A stretch of DNA of 64,000 bases, taken from NCBI GenBank assembly GCA_949361645.1, contig OX442415.1:13681235-13745234 (forward strand), written 5' to 3'. The translations under genes and the position numbers were made by a program. The first letter of the stretch is position 1, and each line of letters opens with the position of its first letter. The DNA is from Spongilla lacustris. Its lineage: Eukaryota > Porifera > Demospongiae > Spongillida > Spongillidae. Below are positions 37,452 through 48,345 of the stretch, piece by piece. The notes beneath the pieces are model-generated. The model had not been told where the DNA came from. It worked only from the letters and a program-made list of their open reading frames with translations, and did not search any database.

Positions 37452-38147
37452 AAAAGCCTATCCTCCAGTGAGCAGACACAGAGTGCTGTGGAAGCATTCA
37501 ATGAAGAATCCCTATTGGCTTTGGTTGTGTACTTCCTTCAGCTTCAGCGTTTTCCATTATCTCTTGTAACAGCTGCAGGTTAGGTGGTGTCATCACACAG
37601 TTCTTTCCAATGCGTGCATGTGTGTGTGTCTGTGTGTGCATGTGTGTGCATGCGTGCGTGTGTATGTGTGTGTGTTGTATGGTGTGTGTTTCCTGTGCTC
37701 TGAACAACCTGTGTCCTTGAAGCCCAGTGCCTTCACATCGTCACGGAGGACAATGCAATGCTGTGGCCACTCGCAGCCTCTGTGCCACATCTGACAGCCT
37801 GGTTCTCTTGGAGAGTCTGCTCCTACATCCACAGCCTGTGGAAGGAGGGAGTGACTCCACAGGAGCACTGTGGTTGCTGCTCAACACTTCAGTCGCAGGT
37901 ACCACAACATAAAATTAAAATGCACATAATATTATGTTCTGAATGCTGGGTCCATTTTTATTTTTTTAATTGTTTGATTATTTTTTTTGCAGGTGTGCTG
38001 TATAACTTGCTACCGTTGCTTCAAGGGCCTGCGTACACCGCCACGTTGAGAGCTATGCTGTCTGTGTTGGCCGCTGTATTGGATGTGGAGGTTGAGACAC
38101 TCCTCTTACAGCTGCAGAGTGTTCCTTCAGGCGCAGAGCAGGGGCAG
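37452..38147 (+). CDS. Three-exon fragment of a helical-repeat-like protein
   Basis: Exons 37452-37578, 37728-37898 and 37993-38147 join in consistent phase (1, 1, then 0). The last acceptor follows a long T-rich tract ending TTTTTTTTGCAG. The translation is leucine-rich and helical: AVEAFNEESLLALVVYFLQL, then SLVLLESLLLHPQPV, then GVLYNLLPLLQGPAYTATLR and LRAMLSVLAAVLDVEVETLL. This fits a HEAT/armadillo-like scaffold, but I cannot name a family. The first acceptor lies in C-rich repeat sequence. Possible following exons near 38225-38335 do not keep phase without a stop. The fragment sits between two blocks of one minisatellite, so it may be an internal piece of a larger gene, a captured fragment or a pseudogene. 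Confidence 0.6.
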
Positions 38148-38484
38148 GTGGGAGGGGTCCCGTTTGGATGGGCGCATTGATAATGGGGCATTGGTGGCCT
38201 GCCTAGCCACAGTCTGCTGTTGCAGAAAATGGCGGTGAGGAGTGTGGTGGTTCTGCCAGCACTGGGTTATGCAGGATGGCAGCTGCAGTGACACCATCAC
38301 ACTGAGTGCACCAATGGCACTCACACAGAAGGTAAGCATAACTCCATTGGGGAACACTACTTCTCCCTGCATTGGTGGGAGTAGTCGTTCTTTGGGGTCC
38401 TGGGCTTACTGACATGGTCTCTGTTTACTCTCCCAGTTCTCTGATGTTGAAACTATATTAAGTTCACTGTAGTTGGCTCTTGAG

Positions 38485-38560
38485 CTCATGGGGTTGTGAT
38501 GTGTTGTGAGGGAGCTTGTGATGTGTATGTCGACCATGGGTTGTTATGTGTTGTGTGTGT
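38485..38560. repeat. Second block of the GGGAGCTTGTGATGTGT minisatellite
   Basis: Two to three units identical in type to 36715-37000, in the same orientation. Confidence 0.8.
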
Positions 38561-38879
38561 GGGGGGGGGGGACATTGTTTGAACTATCCTTTGTAGCAGA
38601 TGTCCTGCACACTTGGTTTTGCAGGGTCAGGGTGACATGTCAAGATGCATGTACATGTACAACTATCTCTCTCACACACATGCACTATCTTGGTTTTGCA
38701 GGCACATCTGTACCTTCCTCTGTCATCCTCAGCTGCAAGCTTAGTATTGACTGATGCTTTGTTTTGTACATGTACATTGTGTAACTGCTTCTTACTAAAT
38801 ATGATTATTATAATCATGACTGTTATAATTGATTTGGAACTGGGCTGCATGCGTGATTCGATCACACGCCCGATTCATC

Positions 38880-39440
38880 GAAGTGAACAAGACTGATCAT
38901 GAAGTGCCGTACTAACGACCACATCACTTGAAGGCGCGGGTGAATTTAGTCTATATATAAGCTTACATGTAGGTATACCAGTGAGAGTGCAGATACATGT
39001 ACGATCATAGTTTACATACGGGGGCGTGGCATGTAAACATTAGAAATTTGTGCTGTCTCGAAGATATTGTTTGCGAATATATGATCTCCATAAGGTAGTG
39101 TACATGTTTTGTGGGAAATTCATGCTTGCTGGCATGCGCGCTTATCCAGAAGCTTATAATTAGTATACACGTAGCAACACAATATTATATATAAGTATTT
39201 AACTGCATTATAATATTGTAATTGCAGTGTCTCCCAGACTAGTTGCATGCTGCATGGTGTGTTTATAATGCGCATGTACATGTATTGTAACAAAGCGGTA
39301 TTTAAAAACAAGCTAGCTAGCTAGTATCAAAGTTAATTGAATTGCTTGCTATATCCATAAGTCAGTATGCAGAAAGTCAAAAATAATACATGTATATACG
39401 CATCTCTAGATCTCTCCGACTGGATCATATCATATGTGAT
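38880..39440. other. Non-coding AT-rich stretch
   Basis: No supported exon. Several TACATGTA sites are present. It ends where the satellite begins. Confidence 0.4.
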
Positions 39441-39444
39441 AGTC

Positions 39445-41640
39445 TTGACCCCAGCAGAAAGTCAGTCAGTAGTGTTGTCCACTTGTTTGTGCATCCTTAC
39501 TACATGCTCTGGGCATTGGGAAAGGTTTGGTAGTCATGTTAACCTGAAAGATAGGTTTCTTCCTGGGGACTTGACCCATCCTTCACATGAGATACGATAG
39601 AAGTGACCCTAGCAGAAAGTCATTGAGTAGTCTTGTCCCCTTGTTTCTACACCCTTAGCACATGCTCTGAGCATTGGGAAAGGTTTGGTAGTCATGTTAA
39701 CCAGAAAGATAGGTTTCTTCCTGGGGACTCGACCCATCCTTCCCAGTTGATGACATGTTATAGAAGTGACCCTAGCAGAAAGTCATTGAGTAGTCTTGTC
39801 CCCTTGTTTCAGCACCCTTTGGACATGCTCTGGGCATTGGGAAAGGTTTGGTAGTCATGTTAACCTGAAAGATAGGTTTCTTCCTGGGGACTTGACCCAT
39901 CCTTCCCAGTTGATGACATGTTATAGAAGTGACCCTAGCAGAAAGTCATTGAGTAGTCTTGTCCCCTTGTTTCAGCACCCTTAGGAAATGCTCTGGGCAT
40001 TGGGAAAGATTTGGTAGTCATGTTAACCAGAAAGATAGGTTTCTTCCTGGGGACTTGACCCATCCTTCCCAGTTGATGACATGTTATAGAAGTGACCCTA
40101 GCGGAAAATCATTGAGTAGTCTTGTCCCCTTGTTTCAGCACCCTTAGGACATGCTCTGGGCATTGGGAAAAGTTTGGTAGTCATGTTAACCTGAAAGATA
40201 GGTTTCTTCCTAGGGACTTGACCCATCCTTCCCAGTTGATGACATGTTATAGAAGTGACCCTAGCAGAAAGTCATTGAGTAGTCTTGTCCCCTTGTTTCA
40301 GCACCCTTAGGACATGCTCTGGGCATTGGGAAAGGTTTGGTAGTCATGTTAACCAGAAAGATAGGTTTCTTCCTGGGGAGTTGACCCATCCTTCCCAGTT
40401 GATGAAATGTTATAGAAGTGACCCTAGCAGAAAGTCATTGAGTAGTCTTGTCCCCTTGTTTCTACACCCTTAGCACATGCTCTGGGCATTGGGAAAGGTT
40501 TGGTAGTCATGTTAACCAGAAAGATAGGTTTCTTCCTGGGGACTTGACCCATCCTTCCCTGTTGATGACATGTTATAGAAGTGACCCTAGCAGAAAGTCA
40601 TTGAGTAGTCTTGTCCCCTTGTTTCAGCACCCTTAGGACATGCTCTGGGCATTGGGAAAGGTTTGGTAGTCATGTTAACCTGAAAGATAGGTTTCTTCCT
40701 GGGGACTTGACCCATCCTTCCCTGTTGATGACATGTTATAGAAGTGACCCTAGCAGAAAGTCATTGAGTAGTCTTGTCCCCTTGTTTCAGCACCCTTAGG
40801 ACATGCTCTGGGCATTGGGAAAGGTTTGGTAGTCATGTTAACCAGAAAGATAGGTTTCTTCCTGGGGACTTGACCCATCCTTCCCAGTTGATGACATGTT
40901 ATAGAAGTGACCTAAGCAGAAAGTCATTGAGTAGTCTTGTCCCCTTGTTTCTAAACCCTTAGCACATGCTCTGGGCATTGGGAAAGGTTTGGTAGTCATG
41001 TTAACCTGAAAGATAGGTTTCTTCCTGGGGATTCGACCCATCCTTCCCTGTTGATGACAAGTTATATTATAGAAGTGACCCTAGCAGAAAGTCATTGAGT
41101 AGTCTTGTCCCCTTGTTTCAGCACCCTTAGGACATGCTCTGGGCATTGGGAAAGGTTTGGTAGTCACGTTAACCAGAAAGATAGGTTTCTTCCTGGGGAC
41201 TTGACCCATCCTTCCCAGTTGATGACGTGCGATAGATGTGACCATAGCAGAAAGTCATTGAGTAGTCTTGTCCCCTAGTTTCAGCACCCTTAGGACATGC
41301 TCTGGGCATTGAGAAAGGTTTGGTAGTCCCAGGTTTCTTCCTGGGGACTTGACCCATCCTTCCCAGTTGATGACTTGCGATAGAAGTGACCATAGCAGAA
41401 AGTCATTGAGTAGTCTTGTCCCCTAGTTTCTACACCCTTACCACATGCTCTGGGCATTGGGAAAGGTTTGGTAGTCATGTTAACCTGAAAAATAGGTTTC
41501 CTCCTAGGGACTTGACCCATCCTTCCCAGTTGATCAAATGAGATAGAAGTGACTCTAGGAGAATGTAGTGTTGTCCCCTTGCTTGCATGTGCACCATTAG
41601 CACATGCTCTGGGCATTGGGAACGGTTTGTAGTCAGTTCT
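39445..41640. repeat. 163-bp satellite array, about 14 copies
   Basis: Head-to-tail monomers with a period of 163 bp in the middle and deleted or diverged monomers at both edges. A diagnostic core is GCATTGGGAAAGGTTTGGTA, and another is GGTTTCTTCCTGGGGACTTG. Monomers fall into variant classes: AACCTGAAAG versus AACCAGAAAG, and CAGCACCC versus CTACACCC. The first pair alternates along most of the array, hinting at a dimeric higher-order unit. Short frames of 62 residues recur in each monomer and start at alternative codons, but 163 is not a multiple of three, so they shift frame and are not genes. Confidence 0.95.
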
Positions 41641-42104
41641 AGTACATGTACCTATTGAGTGTCGTGAATACGATTAGGAAAATACCGGAATGTTTATAAT
41701 TGATTGCATGATTGGCGGTAAATTGTTAGACAGCACACCTGAATGTACAGGAGGTTGGACGTGAGACATCAGATACAGTAAGTTGTAAGGTTATAGATAT
41801 ATATATATATATACATAGTACCGATGTAGTCACTTCCATAGGCTCTAGCCCCATGTATAGTCGGGCCGAGACTCACCGTTAGATAGGCTATGGGCGTGAC
41901 AGTTCTATAGTGACTATACTATATATAATGAGACCGAATAGATTCTACGTTGGCACGGGCTCTTACTAGCCACCAGTGTTTGCGGAAAACCGCTTGTAGG
42001 TGCCCGTGGGTGTTTTATAAGTTATTACAACACATTTAGTCACCTCATCTTTACTTCGTGCCATCGTTTGAACGTCTGCGGAGTAGGATTTGGAACGGAA
42101 AAAA

Positions 42105-42620
42105 TTGTCTTGTATAATTTGAAGGCAACGTAATGACTGATGTACATGTGGGTGGGCTTGGTGGTACACACACCCAAACATCTCTCCATGCAGTGTTATC
42201 CAATAAGTGCTCCCCACCCATTCAGGTAGCTAAGTTCTGCCCTGGATACGACAGGTGCCCAATCTCCATTTGTCTTGTATTGAAGGCAAGGCAATGGCTG
42301 ATGTGTGCTGGGTGGTACACATGTCCAAACATCTCTCTAAGCTGTGTTCTCCAATTAGTGCTCCCCACCCAGGTAGCAGAGTATGAGAGGGGCTCAATCT
42401 TCCCCAGAAGGAGTCTAGTTTGATCATGATTTGAAAGTAAATTATTATGACAAGGTATGTACCTACAAAACTCTCTCCTCTCCCTCTGCACATGTACACT
42501 TTTCATCCTCAGGACAAACAACTTGAGACAACTTGCCTTGCAAGGTATATGTGTGCTGTCACTGCATGCTGCATTCTCCAAATATGCCTCCCACCCTTAG
42601 AGGTAGCGTAGAGGCAGGAT
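42105..42620. repeat. Tandem repeat, unit about 150-165 bp, three diverged copies
   Basis: Copies at about 42105-42270, 42275-42400 and, more diverged, 42525-42620. Shared blocks are AAGGCAA.G.AATG.CTGATGT, CCAAACATCTCTC and GTGCTCCCCACCC. No coding content is supported. Confidence 0.65.
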
Positions 42621-42629
42621 GGCTATGAC

Positions 42630-43970
42630 ATGAGTGTGCATGAGGACAAGAATCTAGAGCCAGCAGTCTGAAGCATGCAGCATGAGCTATCTACCAGACG
42701 TACAGACATTCAGTTTACGGATAAGAGCTTGACTGTAACAATCTACAAACTTGATTTTATATAAGTTTTTAATCATCATCTGATCACGTGATTAACCTGA
42801 GGGCGTGAACTTATATGTCATGGTGCCATTATCACGTGAGCAAAGATATTATCATCCCCAAAACGAGTGGATTTCACTATTATTTTATCTCGTCATAATT
42901 CGATAGTGTAGTGACTATAAACTTTCGTTAACTTGCAAATCATCCTCAGCTGTGATGATTGGGTCTGGGCACGAGACTAACATGCATCGTGCGGTGAAGT
43001 AGATGTTTGTGAAGGGATCCATGGCGACCATGGGCATAACTGAGTCTTGTTTAGCTTACCCATGCATATGAGTAGACGCGACTTGAGTCATCTACTGTAA
43101 AAGCACTAGTACAGTAGTAGGTTTTGTTCAATCTAGGTTGTACGCTTGGTTCGAGGCGGTATGACTGCATGGGGCCATTTAAGGATGGTAGGGTCGATAG
43201 CATAAATGATGATGACAAAGCTAAACTTGATTGATGACTTTCGACATTAAAATCGTAACTACTTTGGGCTTACCGCAGAACGGCACAATGTAATTCAAAG
43301 TCATTCCCGCTTAATAGTGAGGCGTGGTTCGACCTCAGCGTCTGGCTAATGATGGGTCACGCCCAACGATTTGAATTGTGTGTCTGCGAACGAGGCTAAA
43401 GGATAAGAATTTTCTCACGTGACTACATATCGACATTGGCGGTAAATTGTAGCATTTCTCAGAATGCTATAGTTTCAGCGCCAGTTACAATGGTGTTCAA
43501 TGCGTTCTATGACATTCTGTAGCAATAGCTGGATATCTGTAGCATTACAAAATACAACGAGAAACGCTTGGTGCACAGTAATGCAAAGCTGCTGTAGAAT
43601 TATTGCTGCAGTAGTAAACCGTTGTAATTATCTGTAGCATTTGAAACTTTTTTTCCTGTGCTAACTAATGTTTCAGCCATAGGCTACTCAAATGATTGGG
43701 GCACACTTCTCGTCAAAATAGCTCTATAGATCTTGCTATGCTACGAGTTAGCACCAGACTAAGTCTGCCAAAAAGATCAGCCGGGAGTGACCTTACTTTT
43801 CGGCAGAGAAACACAGATGGCAAGCCGAGTGGCTGTTACAAAGTGTAACCTAAACGGCTGGTGGACGCGCTAACTTCGGTTGAGAAAGTAACAACAAATG
43901 TGTCTATCGTATCAATTAAAACCAGCCGGTGCCAGTAAAATTGAGTAAATAAAACGCATCAGGAAACTCG
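42630..43970. other. Non-coding stretch
   Basis: Nothing beyond a single CTCGTTCCCAGACC-type end (complement at 42961-42975) can be supported. Confidence 0.4.
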
Positions 43971-43973
43971 GTC

Positions 43974-44158
43974 CCCCCCCCCCCCCCTCCGCCCCCTACC
44001 CGGACCAAGATGCCTGGATGTACAAATAATTACCCGGACCCATATGCCTATATAGGCATTTGGGTCCGGGGGGGGGGGGGGGACCCAGTTGCCTAGGCAT
44101 ATGGGTCCCCCCGGACCCAAAATAGGGGGGGACCCACATGCCTGTGACACCGGTAATC
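43974..44158. mobile_element. GC-rich palindromic insertion with homopolymer runs
   Basis: C14 and G15 runs surround repeated blocks of GGACCCATATGCCTA and its complement. The right edge is CCTGTGACACCGG, the same 13 bases that form the end of the 4.5-kb element at 23.7-28.3 kb. No frame is credible. Confidence 0.5.
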
Positions 44159-44260
44159 GGTTAATGTCCAGATCAAGTTCCTCCTCTTGTGGAGCAACTG
44201 CTGCTTTCTTTGCTTGTCCTTCGCGAAGTTCATTATTTCCATTTGCAGTTGGGTAATACT
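44154..44260 (-). CDS. Possible exon, unrecognised
   Basis: After a CATGTCCTGCAG acceptor the minus-strand frame reads YYPTANGNNELREGQAKKAA then VAPQEEELDLDINRLPVSQ. It is highly charged and protein-like and runs into the GC-rich insertion at its 3' side. No neighbouring exon or family is recognised. Confidence 0.3.
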
Positions 44261-44279
44261 GCAGGACATGCTGCAACGT

Positions 44280-44792
44280 TGGCCAGCCCGGCCTGTCTGG
44301 CCGGGCTGCCCGGCCGGACTTTCAGTTTTTTCCCTGGCAGGTCGGACTCTGGCGTAGTCGGGCCACGCCCAACTAGCAGATCGATGCCCAACAACAGTTG
44401 AGTGCTCCTTGACATAGAGCGAGCTTGTGGCAGTAATCACACCATGCATGCCTTAATCTTCTTAGAGGCATGGATTGAAATGCGACCAAACAATGGACTC
44501 GAGGTAGAGTTATGTTTTTGACCTTGATGGGAACCTGTAGTAAGTAAGAGTTACATCCAAAGATCGGGGTTGCAAGGAAGCACAAACGATAAAAGTGGAG
44601 TAGCTGAAGTGGATGCACAGGCAGCATCTGCATGAAGCAGCAGGCGCGCGTAGCGATCAAATTGAAATTACTAAATATATCAATAATACGTATCAAATCG
44701 ACCTGGCATGCCGACCTGCATGACAGGCTGGGGCTGTCAGGCCGGCCGGTCACAGGCCGGACCCCCGGCCCGGCCTGACTTTTGGCAACCCT
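44280..44792. mobile_element. hAT-like element with CAGGCCGG subterminal repeats, left end degraded
   Basis: The right end (GGCAACCCTG at 44783-44792) and the flanking GGCCGG/CCGGCC repeats match the clean element at 61838-62905. The left end (near GGCCAGCCCGGCCTG) has lost the CAGGGTTGCC motif. No clear target duplication remains. Internal sequence lacks a usable frame. Confidence 0.6.
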
Positions 44793-45460
44793 GGTTGGAA
44801 TTATATTAATCATGCAGCATGTGGGCCACAAATATATATGCTCCATGCCTACAGCGTGATAAGAGGTGCCAGCCATGCCTTGCATGTATGGTGCATCCGA
44901 TCGGCTGCATATACAGGGTGTCCACTGATTGTGAATAACTTTTGATAGGATGGAGCAAAAAATCTGGTATTTTGAAATAAAGTTGGTCGGTTTCCTCAAA
45001 TTTTTTTCCATTAATTTAATTAAAACATGATTAATAATGCTAATTAATTTTAATAAGCACAACAAATTAACTGATTTAAAAGTTCGTCTGTGTTCAGGTA
45101 TCGGTTGTGAAGCTTCGATCAAAGTATTGGATTTTTTCCACCTACTAAACTGAAACTACGATCCACTGCTTATTTTTCTTCGCATACGCATGCGCACACG
45201 ACCTCGTCCTAAGACTTAATCTCGTGATTAAATCGATGCTATAGTAATACGGAGGCGGATCTTTAATCACTCAGACCTGATGCCCCACCTTCTAGTGGGT
45301 GTCACATCACGTGATACAATTCGAAGGCGGATGCAACTCCGTATGCCCCACCTCCTACGTGGGTGTTGCGAGTCCCCTTTTAATTAGCCTTCCTCTAATG
45401 TTTACAAGCATCGAATGTGGTGCGCCTCAATTAGCACAATCGCACAGAGAGGCAATGAAC

Positions 45461-45466
45461 GGTGTG
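45461..45466. repeat. Target-site duplication GGTGTG, left copy
   Basis: Repeated at 46468-46473 on the other side of the inserted hAT. The unoccupied site survives once in the opposite arm at 57416-57421. Confidence 0.8.
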
Positions 45467-46467
45467 CAAGGGCGGATCCAGCGAGGGGGTCCTGGGGGTC
45501 CGGACCCCCCCCCCCCCCCCCCCTCAGGACCCATGATGAATATAATTACTATCAATAGCCCAGTCGCGTGCGCATAAAGGTGCTTCGTGCTACGGTGTAT
45601 TGTTCCTCGACGATGCGTTGTTTAAAAGCGTTGCTTTGCATTCTTCGTATATCATACAGGCGTCGGAAGAATTTAACCTGCATGGGGATGGGGTGGTGGA
45701 GGCGGCTGATCTGATTTAATTTCATACAATGACATCACACGACAGTGACATAGAGACAATATACTATCTCTGCCTCTGGTGACGCGTAAAATAGCATGCG
45801 TCGCCTATATGATTCCCGCGATTTTTTTTATGACTCACTTGACCGCATTTATACGTGCCAAGAGCTAGGTGGTTTTCAAACTGCAGGCTATATAGGTCCG
45901 CTTAAGATTTATGCAGCTGATGCCACCCCTGGATATACTGTCCCCCCCTCCGCCCCCCGGCCCCGCTATAGTAGCACTACAAGGAGGGTGGGGGTGGGGT
46001 GCCAAAATGGGAGAAGGGTGGGAGGAGGTGGTCAATATAGCCTAGCTGGTTGTACTACAGCTGTGGAGAGAAGAAAGTGAGGAGAAGGTGAGGGTGGTAA
46101 GAGGGAGGGTAGGAGGATGTACAGGGGACGAAATAGAATACTGTTCATTGCTTGAAGTAGGTTAATTATATTTTGTATCTGAGTATGATGAAAATTTAAG
46201 TGGCTCAAGTATCGAAGTAACAACTAAGCGTGCACAAATCTGACGAAACTGACAGATGAAACACACCCATTTAAAATCCACATAAGCCTGGGAACAAGAA
46301 CGTAACTGAGTGCAAGTAACTGCCTTCGTTTCTAATCTCTCTACTACACTATCTATGGAATAATATGCACAAAAAAAAAATGCGCGCGCAAAGCGCGCGC
46401 CCCTCCCTCATCTATTATTCATGTCGGACCCCCCCCCCCCCTCACCGAATTCCTGGATCCGCCACTG
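45467..46467. mobile_element. Non-autonomous hAT-like insertion, 1,001 bp
   Basis: The ends are CAAGGGCGGATCCAG (left) and the complement of CAGTGGCGGATCCAGG (right), followed inward by G/C runs. Flanks duplicate GGTGTG. The paralogous empty site in the opposite arm shows that the insertion came after the arms became separate. No transposase frame is visible. Confidence 0.88.
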
Positions 46468-48262
46468 GGTGTGGTACGTACGGATTGATATGCGGTGCCA
46501 TTCTGTGAGTTAGTGAATCTGAGACGCACACACGCGGGTTAGTAGACACGCTAAAATGAAATGTAAGAATTGATCACATACCTTCCAGCTCTCTCAGAGC
46601 TAATAGCCTATACCAGCATCTCAAGCAGCACGCAGTAACTTGTGCGCAGATCTGATTTTGTCTCATAGCTAGGCTACATGTATATCGCTGTGTCTACGGC
46701 TTAAAGAATACTTTTGTGTCATGTGAGTGCCATTTATGGAAGCCTCGTACCATCCATATGTGAAGGGTCAGTGAGCATTCAAGCCTCTATCTAAGGGTCA
46801 CTGTGCTTTCATTTAAATTGTAACGTTGTGTGCTATTCCTTCAGTAAAAAATAACGGAATAGGTATGGGAAAGTTCCAGTTTTAAAGAAAAGACCTGTGT
46901 GCTTTGCAATCATGATGTGAGCTACCCTTAATTATTGCTGGTTTTAGATGATTGTGTGCACAAATTCTGTCACTTAGGGGTAATTTATTTTAAAGCACTG
47001 GCAAATGTAGCAAACCTCCAGCAAGGTTTTAGATGATTTGTTTAAAGAGAAGCTGTGCTTTACTTTCAATGCTCCATTTTTTGAAGCTCGTGTATGGATG
47101 ATATCATGGAAAGTGTGCCGTTTAAAGATAGGGTGTGCTTTAATTTCAATGCATAAAATTTTGAGCCTCTAAGCTAGATACCTTGTTTTAAATAACAAAC
47201 CTGTGTGTTTGCATCAAGTTGTAGCTATTTCCGTATCATAATGTTTTTAACCTTTGCTTATGGATATCTGTTACATTATGCTTGATAGCCTAATATTGCA
47301 ACCTACCAGTTAGGATTGGGGAAAGATGAATCATGTAGGGACAGACTCTAGTACATGTATTTAAGTGAGTCGTGTTTTTATGTTAGGGGCCAATGCTTTC
47401 ATTTTAGAGTATCAGCATATGTGTCAAGATGATTTCATGGAAAGAGTACTAGTGCCATTTAAAGATTGGGTGTGCTTTAATTTCAATGCATAACATGGGT
47501 AGGCTCTCTTCTTTAGGAAATGCCTATAGATCTAGTTGTGATTTGAAGAATTGCTTTAGTATCAACTTGCATCGTGATGTGGGCCTCTTGGCTAGTTCCA
47601 GATCATGTTGTTCTTAAATTATGCTTTAACAGACTCCTTTGTTATGTCGCAGTGTTTTAAAGCATTGAATAATGTTTACAGCTTCCAGCAAGGTTTAAAA
47701 TGTTTGGGAAGATAGCTGTATGTCTTAAGACAACAATCACATGCATCATATTGTGATCCTAGCTCTTAGCTATATGTAGTTCTCAGATGTAGCTATAATG
47801 AAATGGACTTTAGGAGATCCCTTTGTGATGTTGCAAGCCTCCTGCCAGGTTTTAGATGGTTGGATATAAGTGTGGTGCATGTCCTTACATCAATAATATT
47901 GTGAGACTTTTAGCTACTCAATACTGCGTCACCAAGTCAATGTAGAGTACTCTCAGCTTTAAGAGACTCAGGTGTTACATGTGTAAGTGTGCTTAGAAAC
48001 GCTCTGTGTTCTTGAAAATGTATGTTAAAGCTACAAATTACATATGTAGGAACTGTAGAGTATTGGCTGTTTTAAGAAAGAGATGTTGTGAGCAATTTAG
48101 CTAATTACAAGTTCCCTGGACATTGTGCATGCATGTGCATCCAGTTATGTATTTGCACACAAAAGGGTTGAGCATACTGTTAAAGTATGCACTTGAAAAA
48201 CTTCTTGCTAAATGAGGGTGTGGTTTTATTCAAATGTTATGAGCTTCATGTTGTGAGCTTCA

Positions 48263-48263
48263 T

Positions 48264-48310
<47 letters not shown>

Positions 48311-48345
48311 GTGTGCGTGTGTGTGTGTGTGCGTGTGTGTGTATA
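48263..48345. repeat. (GT)n microsatellite in the left arm
   Basis: About 40 units with GCGT interruptions. Its counterpart in the right arm is shorter. Confidence 0.95.

Noticed and set aside
39633..40962. A series of 62-residue frames that look like a tandem gene family
   Set aside because: Each lies in one satellite monomer. The 163-bp period shifts frame every copy and there is no continuous product.
39445..41640. Possible CRISPR-like array
   Set aside because: The repeats are 163 bp, contiguous and without spacers, in a eukaryotic setting. It is a satellite.
44373..45122. A 249-residue minus-strand frame, one of the longest in the window
   Set aside because: It crosses a hAT-like element and the mariner-type terminus, has no recognisable motif and no splice context.
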